Positions 56,301-64,000 of a stretch of DNA of 64,000 nt are shown in pieces; the first letter of the stretch is position 1, and the number at the start of each line of letters is the position of its first letter. Source of the DNA: Pleodorina starrii. Taxonomy: Eukaryota > Chlorophyta > Chlorophyceae > Chlamydomonadales > Volvocaceae. The notes under the pieces are model-generated. The model was not told where the DNA came from. It was given only the letters and a program-made list of their open reading frames with translations, and did no database searches. The DNA is taken from contig BRXU01000037.1 in assembly GCA_030267565.1 (NCBI GenBank), positions 372,001-436,000 on the forward strand, read 5' to 3'. Made by a program: the position numbers and the translations under genes.

Positions 56301-59300
56301 CTGACTCCCTGCCCCCCCCCTCCCCCCCCCCATTCAAGGGTTTGCTCCGCTGTCAGCAGCCCGACGGCTTTCTGCCGCACATCTGTGGGGCCGGAGGAGG
56401 AGGAGGAGGAGGCCACGACGAAGACGGCGGCGGCGGTAAGCTAGGCAGCGACGGCGGCGGCGGCAGGGGGAGGAGGAGGGGGAGCGGCGGCGGCGGCTCG
56501 CCTTCCGCGCCGACCAGCCAGCTGACTCAGCCGCCGCTGCTGGCGTGGGCGGTGTGGGACAACTACCTGTTTGCGCGGGACAAGTGGAGGCTGGAGTGGG
56601 CACTGCCCAGGATTGTGAGGTGGGGGGGTGGGGGGGGGGAGGGTGGGGGGGAGGTGGGAGGGAGGTGGGGTGGGCGGGCTGGGGTGTGTGTGTGTACATG
56701 GGTGGGGTTGGGGGAGTCGATCGTGAGGTGGGGTAATAAGAACGGCCCGGGGCGAGGGAATGCAACGCAGTTACCTGTGATATTACCTGAAGGGAGGTGG
56801 GGTGGGTCCTGAGGGGGCTCCCGTGGAGGAGAGGGGGGGGAGGGGAGGGGAGGGGAGTAGACAGCAGTCAGAATCTGCGCGGCCTCTGCCCACCTACCGG
56901 TGCCATCTCGCGTCCCCCGCCCCTGCAGCTCCTCATTCAATCATTCATCCATTCATTATACCAGCTGCTTGCAGGTTGCAGCTCCCACCCGCCTCCCCTG
57001 CCCTGCCCTGCCCTGCCCTGCCCTGCCCTGCCCTGCCCTGCCCTGCCCTGCCCTGCCCTGCCCTGCCCTGCCCTGCCCTGCCCTGCCCTGCCCTGCCCTG
57101 CCCTGCCCTGCCCTGCCCTGCCCTGCCCTGCCCTGCCCTGCCCTGCCCTGCCCTGCCCTGCCCTGCCCTGCCCTGCCCTGCCCTGCCCTGCCCTGCCCTG
57201 CCCTGCCCTGCCCTGCCCTGCCCTGCCCTGCCCTGCCCTGCCCTGCCCTGCCCTGCCCTGCCCTGCCCTCCCCTGCCCGGCCCTCCCCTGCCCGGCCCCG
57301 CCCTGCGCTGCCCTGCCCTGCCCTGCCCTTCCCCACCCTGCCCTGCCCTGCCCTGCCCTGCCCTGCCCTGCCCTGAACTGCCCTGCTCTGCCCTGCCCTG
57401 CCCTGCCCTGCCCTGCCCTGCCCTGCCCTGCCCCGCCCTGCCCTGCCCTGCCCTGCCCTGCCCCGCCCTGCCCTGCCCTGCCCTGCCCTGCCCTGCCCTC
57501 TTGGGACTCTTCGTACTCTCATACTCTTAAACCCTTCCCCCACCCCCCTCTCACCGCTCTCCGGCGCTTCGCCACGGGCCCTCCCACCCCCTCACCCGCC
57601 CCCCGACCTTCAGACTACAACGTCCGCAGGGCTTTCTTATTTCATCCTTGAAAAGCCACTCTTCAAACCCGCCCCTCCCTCCCTTCCCCCCTCCCCCCTC
57701 TCAGCCTACTGGAGTGGCTAGCTCGGCACCGCTCCAGGGACGGCGGCCTCACCTACTTTTACGTCCACGGCTTCGAATCGGGCATGGACAACTCCCCTCG
57801 CTTCGACAGCAGCACCCTGTTCCCCTCCTCCTCCTCCTCCTCCTCCTCCCACGGGGCGGGCCGAGTACACGGCGGGGGGTTGGTGGCGGCCGTGGTGGGC
57901 CGTCTGGGCTCCGCGGCTCGGTCTTGGCTGGGTGACCCGCGGGTCGGCACCTGCGCGCTGTGCACCCCCCACCTGCTGTCGGTAGACCTGAGCTCGCTGG
58001 TGGCGCGGGAGATGGGGCTGGTGGCGAGGATGATGGCGGAGCTGGGGAGGGGGCAGGTGGGGGGGGGGGTGGGGGGTGCGTGGGGGTGGGGGGTGGGGGG
58101 TGGGATGGGGTGGGATGGGGTGGGGTGGGATGGGGTGGGATGGGGTGGGGTGGGGGTGGGGTGGGGTGGGGTGGGATGGGGTGGGATGGGGTGGGATGGG
58201 GTGGGGTGGGGTGGGGTGGGGTGGGGTGGGGTGGGGTGGGGTGGGGTGGGGTGGGGTGGGGTGGGGTGGGGTGGGGTGGGGTGGGGTGGGGTGGGGTGGG
58301 GTGGGGTGGGGTGGGGTGGGGTGGGGTGGGGTGGGGTGGGGTGGGGTGGGGTGGGGTGGGGTGGGGTGGGGTGGGGTGGGGTGGGGTGGGGTGGGGTGGG
58401 ATGGGGTGGGGTGGGCACTGGGAATGTCGGGATGTAGTCGGAGGGGGTTGGGGGGGTTGGGCAGGGGGGGTGGCGGGGGGTGGGGGATGGGGTTCAGTCT
58501 GTCGCCCTTCGGGGCCGGAGGGGGATTCGTGGGGGGTGGGGGGAGGTGGCAAGAAACCGGGGGGGGGGGTAAAGTCCGGGTAGCCAGCGGGGCCGGGGGG
58601 GGGCGGGGGGTAGCCCCGTGGAGAGCCGCCCCCTGTGGTGGGAGTTCTGGAAGGTCGTGTTTTGGGTTTGTGTGGTGTGGTGTGATATGGTGTGGCTGTG
58701 CTGTGGTGTGGTGTGATATGGTGTGGCTGTGCTGTGGTGTGGTGTGATATGGTGTGGCTGTGCTGTGGTGTGGTGTGATATGGTGTGGCTGTGCTGTGGT
58801 GTGGTGCGCTGTGGTGTGCTGTGCTATGGTGTGGCTGTATTGTGCTGTGGTATGCTGTGGTTTGGTGTGCTGTGGCATGCTGTGGTGTCGTGTGGCTGTG
58901 CTGTGTTGTGCTGTGGTGTTGTGGCTGTGCTGTGTTGTGATGTGGCTGTACTGTGGTGCGCTGTGGTGTGGTGCGCTGTGCTATGATGTGGCTGTGCTGT
59001 GCTGTGGCATGCTGTAGTTTGGTGTGCTGTGGTATGCTGTGGTGTCGTGTGTCTGTGCTGTGGTGTTGTGGCTGTGCTGTGTTGTGGCTGTGCTGTGCTG
59101 TGGCTGTGGTGTAGCCAGCCACCAACCGACGCAACCAACCTTGATGTACGACATCTTACCCCCAGGAGGCGGACCATTGGGCCAACCGCAGCCGCGAGGT
59201 GGCGGCGGCGCTGGCGGCACACGCCTGGAGCCCAGAGCAGCGGATGTACGGCGATGTCGTACACGGCGGCGGTGGCGGCGGTGGCGGCGGTGGCGGCGGC

Positions 59301-61239
59301 GGCGGCAACCTGCTGTCGGGGCTGCTGAGGCCGCTGCTGGGCGGGGGCGGGGGCGCGCTGTCCCCTTCCCCTCCTCCTCCTCCTCCTCCCCCTCGGATGG
59401 GTCGGGTCTCCCCTCTGTTGACGGTGGCGGGTCTGATGCCGCTGCTGGCGGGGAGGTTGCCAGCAGAGCACCTCAGCGGGCTGCTGGCGCACCTCAAGGT
59501 TGGTTGGCGGTTGGCGGTTGGTGGTTTTTTCGGTTAGCGGTTGGAGGTTGGGAACTTGGGGTGGAGGCGGTCACTTGACGGTCACTTCGTGCCATCGGCG
59601 CGGTGAATTCCATTCTCGTGTCGCCGAGCAGGTTCTCTACTTCTCCTAGTTGTCTTCTGAAGTGCTTTCGTCCTTTACCCACACACACCTGAATGCCTTT
59701 ACCCACACACCTGAATGCCTTTACCCACACACACCTGAATACCTTTACCCACACACACCTGAATGCGCACACCTGTATGTACGGTATGAATGAGTGAATG
59801 AATGAACACGCATTAACACGCACGCGCGCGTGCGCGCGGCCCCACAATCCCACAATGCTGACTCCCTGCGAACCCAGCCGCCGTTCTTGTTACCACCACC
59901 GTCACAAGTCCCCTCACAAGTCGCGCCACCCCCACAACTCCCCGGCCCTCCCTCCCCTCCCCTTTCATCCCCCACCGCCCCCATACGGCGGTTCCATATC
60001 AACTACCCCCACCCCCGGATCTGGATCCGGTTCCGGTTCCGGAGCAGGACCCCATCTCCTTCGCCACCCCCGTGCCGCTGCCCAGCGTCGCCGTCTCCTC
60101 GCAACGACGCGGTCAGCGGCGGGAGCCCGCCTCCTCCTCCTCCTCCTCCTCCGCTGTACACACGAAAAACACCGACAAAAGCACTCCCACGAAAAACACG
60201 CACACGCACAAGAATGCCGACACGGTTGGCGCCGACAGGGACATCACGTGGGGGGCGCATTCGGATGCGGATGCGGATGCCGACATGGACACGGACATGT
60301 GGCGGGGTCCGATGTGGGTCAACATGAACTATCTGGTGGCCACTGGGCTGAGGGAGCAGGGGGGTGGAGGTGGAGGTGGAGGCGGGGGTGGAGGTCGGGG
60401 CTGCACGGAGTGCGAGCAGCTGGCGAGCTGGATTGTGAGGAGGTGAGCAGCGGGAGGGCGGGACGGCGGGACGGGAGGCGGGAAGGGAGAGAGAGCGGGG
60501 CCGGAGGGGTGGTGGGGCCGGGTGCTTGACGATGGGGGGCGGGGGTTAGGGAAAGAGGAGCCGCCGGCGGATGGTATCGAACGAGATACGGTACCGCAGC
60601 GGAGGGAGGGAGGGTGGGTGGGAGGGAGGGAGGCCAGAGAGGGAGGGAGGCCAGGGAGGGAAGGAGGCCAGGGAGGGAAGGGCGATCAAGGAGGCAAGAC
60701 GCAGCAGACATGGCCCGTGCACCAAACCGTCTGAGATCCATCCACCGGGGGCCCCCTCCGGCTCCCGGCTCCGAAACCCCAAAACCCCACCGGGAAAGCC
60801 CAATCCCGCACGCCCACTGTCTTCCCCCGACCCCCTCCCCAACAGTACCATTGCCGAGGTACGGAAATGGTACGACGGCGGCCTGGACGACGACGAAGAT
60901 GAGGACGAGCACCACCGCTACCACCGGCGCCCCAAGAACGTCTCACACCACGCCGCCGCCGCCGCCGCCGCGGCGGCGGGCCGTGGCACGGTGTTTGAGT
61001 TTTACGACACGTACGGACGGGTGGCCCCCACCGGTCTGCGTCGCAAGGGTCTGGCGGGGGTGGGCGGAGTTCGGGACTATCACTGGACGGCGGCGCTGAC
61101 CATTCGGATGATGGCGGAGGAGGCGGCGCGGGAGGCGGCGGCAGCGGCGGCGGGGATCAGCCGCCGAGGGGGAGGGGGAGGGGGGCTAGGAGGCGGCGGT
61201 CTGCTGCCCGAGTGGGTGCCGACGGCGCGGGGCGGGTAG
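50094..61239 (+). CDS. GH63-like (alpha/alpha)6 glycoside hydrolase, membrane-anchored, 10 exons
   Basis: Exons 50,094-50,934; 51,192-51,575; 53,891-54,324; 54,792-54,940; 55,377-55,536; 56,339-56,619; 57,705-58,056; 59,166-59,498; 60,048-60,442; 60,846-61,239. GT-AG junctions and phases agree; 3,723 nt give 1,240 residues. The N-terminus has one membrane segment (LKLLAILVVFAAMAQLLGVG), suggesting a type II ER/Golgi protein, then Ser/Gly-rich linker. The catalytic barrel follows: HGWQWMWDSCFHALGMNP (about 630-646), LLRCQQPDGFLPHICG, AVWDNYLFA, GFESGMDNSPRFD (about 770-783, candidate acid Asp), EADHWANRSREV, DPISFATPVPLPSVAV, WRGPMWVNMNYL (about 1062), FEFYDTYGRVAPTG (about 1158, candidate base Glu) and RDYHWTAAL. 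These are signatures of GH63 (processing glucosidase I, mannosylglycerate hydrolase, trehalase-like). The N-terminal half does not match ER glucosidase I clearly, so the substrate is open. Confidence 0.85.
50547..50792 (+). repeat. Perfect 123-bp tandem duplication in exon 1
   Basis: Two copies (50,547-50,669; 50,670-50,792) encode the same 41-residue Ser/Gly/Ala linker (GSFKSDVSATSAANTG...). In frame; identical at nucleotide level. Confidence 0.9.
51576..51691. repeat. (GT)n-rich tract at intron 2 donor
   Basis: Imperfect GTGTGT/GTATGT run starting at the splice donor of the glycosidase exon 2. Confidence 0.85.
51700..53214 (-). mobile_element. 5'-truncated L1-type LINE in glycosidase intron, antisense
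   Basis: A minus-strand frame from about 53,214 to its stop at 52,495 encodes the extreme C-terminus of a LINE pol: HFETLWRLAQDGVPLPGN, then a zinc-binding pattern CKCGAYGG...HHFWECPVA of the RT-associated zf-RVT type, then about 120 residues. 52,494-51,700 would be its 3' UTR. The RT itself is missing (5' truncation). Distinct from the Dualen-like element. Confidence 0.68.
53254..53333. repeat. (GA)n microsatellite
   Basis: About 80 bp of GA next to the truncated end of the LINE fragment. Confidence 0.95.
55629..55671 (+). repeat. Intron-block I copy (glycosidase intron 5)
   Basis: GTAAATAAAAAAGATCGCAG, CGGAGAAGGAGACGGCGTTA; aligns end to end with 46,638-46,680. Confidence 0.8.
55787..55821 (+). 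repeat. Second intron-block I copy (glycosidase intron 5)
   Basis: GTAGAAAATGATACCGCAGC, GGAGACGAAGACGC; 116 bp beyond the first copy, same orientation. Confidence 0.75.
56252..56285 (-). repeat. Intron-block III copy (glycosidase intron 5)
   Basis: Complement reads TCAGGGAGTGATATGCTCC then TTATATAAC, matching 46,955-46,990. Confidence 0.75.
56732..56790 (+). repeat. Intron-block II copy (glycosidase intron 6)
   Basis: GGTAATAAGAACGGCCCGG, GCGAGGGAATGCAACGCAG, TTACCTGTGATATTACCTGA. Confidence 0.8.
56996..57499. repeat. (CCCTG)n pentamer array, about 500 bp
   Basis: About one hundred units, pure to 57,265 and interrupted after that (CCCTC, CCCGG, AACTG). Lies in glycosidase intron 6; the Leu-Pro-Cys-Pro-Ala frames are artefacts. 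Confidence 0.98.
58101..58416. repeat. (GGGGT)n pentamer array
   Basis: G-tract array with a few GGGAT units, in glycosidase intron 7; predicted to be strongly G-quadruplex-forming on the coding strand. Confidence 0.97.
58660..59115. repeat. TGTGCTGTGGTG minisatellite
   Basis: Irregular repeat of TGTGGTGTGATATGGTGTGGC units (58,665-58,800) grading into TGTGCTGTGGT words, in glycosidase intron 7. Confidence 0.9.
60573..60610 (+). repeat. Weak intron-block I copy (glycosidase intron 9)
   Basis: GGTATCGAACGAGATACGG then TACCGCAGCGGAGGGAGG. Confidence 0.45.
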
Positions 61240-63085
61240 CGCTCCGCTGTGGAAGCGGGGGCAGCAGCGGCAGGGGGAGCTGTAGCAACTGCAGCAGTAG
61301 CGGGTAGCAGTAGCAGACCTACGGCAGTAGGAGGTGTAGCAGGCGTGGGAGGAAGAACCCTAAGAAGGGGGATGGGTAGGTACCAGCCATCAGGTAGGGG
61401 CAAAGGGGCATCTCGGAGCTATCGGAATGAGGTCGGAGGCTGGCGTATTGGAGAGGAGAGGAGCAAGCATCCACATCCAAGGCTATGATAGGACACAGGA
61501 GCGAGGTTGAGACCGAGAAAACGGAAAGAGGTCCGCATGCACGCATCTCCTGAGGCAAAGCGCGGTAAGGACAATAGGGTTTTTGAATGTGTCCGGATGC
61601 ACGGAGCCTGCGTCCTGCAGACGGATCCGGGTGAAGGCCCGAGATGAACGAGTGTACGACAGGCACGTGCGTCCGTACTCGGCGAGGACACCTCGGTGGA
61701 GAGCAGGGAGTCCGGGGACAGATAGACAACTAGTTTGAGGGTTCTGGAACGCGGGGGGTTGGGGTTTTAGGGTTTTAGGGTTCGAGTGCAGGCAAGTACG
61801 GTGCCGCATGACGCACTGTCTGGAGCCTCCAGGGAGGGACGTTCGAGCAAAACTGTGTCCATTCTTCGAAAGGAAAGGACGGAAACGTTCATTCGGAGAG
61901 CTCACTTGTTACCGTATGTGTGCCCCGTATGGGGGAAGAGGAAGGGTGCAGGCACGTGGATGGAAAGACGGTCGGGCTCGGGGGAGGACATTCGAGGGGG
62001 ATGCAGGGCCCCCCCCCCTCGAGCCTCATGCTGCATGCTCGAGGGGCACCTGCCCACACTTGACCGCTCCAGATGATCGGCGGGTGGTTGGTGGTTGTCG
62101 TTACTGTCGTTATCATCGGAGGCACTTGTGGCGCAACTACCGTAAATGAGGGGGCTGGGCGCCCCACGTTTCTTCTCCCCGCTGCGGCTTCCGCCTTCCT
62201 TCCCCCTTTCTTATGTGAGAAAGATGAGCAGAGCAGCGGCTTACCCCCCGCCGCCGAGCGCCGGCACCGCGGCACCTTCCTGCCGCCGCCTCTCCCCTCC
62301 CTCCTCCCTCCCTTTCCCCCCCCCGCCAGGAGACGCGCTCCGAAGCCCCTCCCCTCTTTTCCGGGGCCGACAACTCGCTGCCAGTAAAAACACCCTTGAC
62401 CCTACTCGGCCGCAGGACACTACCTGAACCGCGTCTTCTCTATCCGAGCACCATTACTACCGTACCCCATATCCCCATGGCGGATCCTTAAGTCTTACCA
62501 CCCAATGTTGTACCACCCAATGTCTTACCACCTAATGGCCCCGGTCCACCGCCTCGCGGCGCGACCCCACAGGACAACGACGAAACGTCTCTGCCTGCAC
62601 ACAAATGGATGCCGACCTACCTGCCGTGCCGTTACCACACGTCGTCAGATACATGCCCCTCCGATTCAACCCTTCGCGGGGTATGAAGCCCCCGCCCCCC
62701 ACCTGCACTACCAATACCTCACTAGCCCAGTTGCCCACACCAGCCCATCCACCTCATGCAGCCCAGCCCACGCCGCAACCCGGCGGCGCTTCCTCGCACG
62801 TAAGGCCCTCCTCCCCCGTCGGTGCCCCAGTCGCACATGCCAGCATACGCCTGTGGTATCCGCAGGCTGATGTGCCCTCCGTCCTCAAGAGGGCGCGCAC
62901 AAACACAAACCACCCGGCGGGGGAGGACCGCAGCCGCCCGCGGCCGACCCGTGGGTCAGCCCATACACCGCCTCCCCTTCCCTCTCCCACGACCTCCCCC
63001 TTCCTACCCCGAAAGCAAGTCGGGGAAGCTCCTGGGGGAGCTACTGGGGTTTTACCACTGCAGTACGACTACCACGGCAGTGCTG
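61240..63085. other. Convergent intergenic region
   Basis: Between the glycosidase stop and the stop of the SEC23-like gene. Short ORFs only. 61,763-61,781 has two TTTTAGGG units (Chlamydomonas-type telomere repeat). Confidence 0.5.
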
Positions 63086-64000
63086 CTACGACGTCGCCGC
63101 CGCCGCGGCGGTGGGGAAGGGCAGCACGTTCACCCCGCGACACCACTCCACGAAGCTCGCCGCCGCTGCCGCCGCCTGCTTGGCCTGCGCCGCCGGCAGA
63201 CCCGCCGCCGCCGCCGCCGCGCCGCCCTCCCTGAGCTGCTTCGACAGTTGCGCCGCCACCGCCTGCCCCAGCTGCTGCAGCTGCGGATGCTGCAGCGACT
63301 GTTCGGCGTAGGCGTCCCGATGCACCGGGATCAGTCGGGCAGCCAGAGACCCGACGCCGGCCTGCGCGCCCGGCGCCAGGACCACCGACGGCACCGGGAA
63401 GCGACCCACGCCGCCGGAGGCGGCGGCGGCGGCGGCGGTCAACGACGACGACGCCACCGCCTGCAGCGCCGCGGCGAGCAGCGCCGGCGACAGCTCGCCG
63501 CCGGCGGCGGCGGCGGCGTCGCCGTTGTGGCCGTGCCCCGGCTCCTCCGTCGGGCTGACCAGTACGGCAGTCCCGACGTCGAGCAGCAGCGGCGCCGTGC
63601 GCGCCATCACCGCCGCCAGGCTCACGCACGGCAGCGCCACGAGCTGCGGCGGCGGCGCCGCCGCCGCCGCCGCGTCAGCGCCGCCGCCGCCACCGCTGGC
63701 TGCCGGCGGCAGTACCGCGTAGAGCTTGGGCGCCATGGCGCGGTACGCGTCCACCCAGGCGGCTCGCAGCAGGGCGTTGAATCCGGAAAGGCGCGCGTCG
63801 CTGTCCCACAGGCCGTGCGCGGCCGCGGCCGAGGCGGCCGAGGCTGCGAACAAGGTACCCGGCGGCGGCGGCTTGGGCGGCCCCAGCAGCGGGCCCCGCT
63901 GGAAGTGGTACAACGCGTACGCCAGCGGCATCAGCTCGGGGGGCCACTGCCAAGCCTTGCGGGCGCCGATGCCCAGCACGCCGCGGCGGGCCTGGATGGG
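63086..64000 (-). CDS. SEC23-like COPII coat protein, C-terminal part (runs off window)
   Basis: Open from the window edge to a TAG at 63,086-63,088, about 304 codons. Features fit the helical and gelsolin-like end of SEC23/SEC24: RRGVLGIGARKAW, LMPLAYALYHFQRGPLLG (compare the FRRGPLLG type motif), a DSDARLSGFNALLRAAW helix, APLLLDVGTAVLVSP (gelsolin-like strand), GRFPVPSVV and SLAARLIPVHRD. Ala/Gly-rich inserts separate them. SEC23 is the GTPase-activating inner-coat subunit of COPII vesicles at the ER. The trunk and zinc finger would lie beyond the right edge. The match rests on short motifs, so a divergent SEC23/24 relative is possible; no intron was needed in this part. Confidence 0.5.
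   Translation of the reverse strand, partial: PIQARRGVLGIGARKAWQWPPELMPLAYALYHFQRGPLLGPPKPPPPGTLFAASAASAAAAHGLWDSDARLSGFNALLRAAWVDAYRAMAPKLYAVLPPAASGGGGGADAAAAAAPPPQLVALPCVSLAAVMARTAPLLLDVGTAVLVSPTEEPGHGHNGDAAAAAGGELSPALLAAALQAVASSSLTAAAAAASGGVGRFPVPSVVLAPGAQAGVGSLAARLIPVHRDAYAEQSLQHPQLQQLGQAVAAQLSKQLREGGAAAAAAGLPAAQAKQAAAAAASFVEWCRGVNVLPFPTAAAAATS

Noticed and set aside
56797..57651. Pro-Ala-Leu-Pro-Cys protein frames
   Set aside because: Translation of the (CCCTG)n array inside a well-supported intron of the glycosidase gene.
57718..59134. Minus-strand His-Pro-Thr-rich frames up to 461 codons
   Set aside because: Antisense of the (GGGGT)n and TGTGCTG repeats in intron 7; the plus-strand exons explain the conserved sequence.

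Overview
The window looks like nuclear DNA of a volvocine green alga (Chlamydomonas/Gonium/Volvox relatives). The evidence is the GC-rich base composition, genes broken by many GT-AG introns, secreted Ser-Pro-rich wall-type proteins, a LINE carrying both an apurinic-type and a restriction-like endonuclease (the combination known from Dualen/RandI elements of Chlamydomonas), a DIRS-like remnant, and a short TTTTAGGG run. No species is assigned.

Left part (1-17 kb): mostly repeats. A 5'-truncated copia element keeps its RNase H domain and a 394-bp LTR (2.8-4.2 kb). Degenerate pentamer and inverted repeats follow (4.9-5.9 kb). A decayed LINE (6.1-11.8 kb) encodes a Josephin/OTU-like cysteine protease, an APE-type endonuclease and a C-terminal restriction-like endonuclease, but no reverse transcriptase was found. 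It ends beside a minus-strand secreted proline-rich protein gene (11.9-13.3 kb), followed by several small terminal-inverted-repeat elements.

Centre (17-40 kb): a 49-codon ORF with a TATA box lies just left of a 7.85-kb satellite, 785 decamers in unbroken phase (17,831-25,680). To its right is the 3' part of an unrecognised five-exon gene (25.8-28.9 kb), one intron of which holds a tRNA-derived SINE with a 15-bp target duplication. Then come a 461-bp TCCC microsatellite, a DIRS-like remnant, tandem duplications, a second SINE, a LINE tail with (ATT)n, and an inverted paralogue of the proline-rich protein gene (39.6-40.5 kb).

Right part (43-64 kb): ordinary genes. A kinesin gene on the minus strand (8 exons, 1,071 residues) and a GH63-like glycosidase gene on the plus strand (10 exons, 1,240 residues) are head to head with 462 bp between start codons. 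Both models are phase-consistent at every junction. Their introns share short conserved blocks and hold long simple repeats and an antisense LINE fragment. A partial SEC23-like COPII gene runs off the right edge. No shared pathway links these genes; the most unusual content is the satellite, the protease-bearing LINE, the SINE with an intron-containing tRNA head, and the repeated intron blocks.
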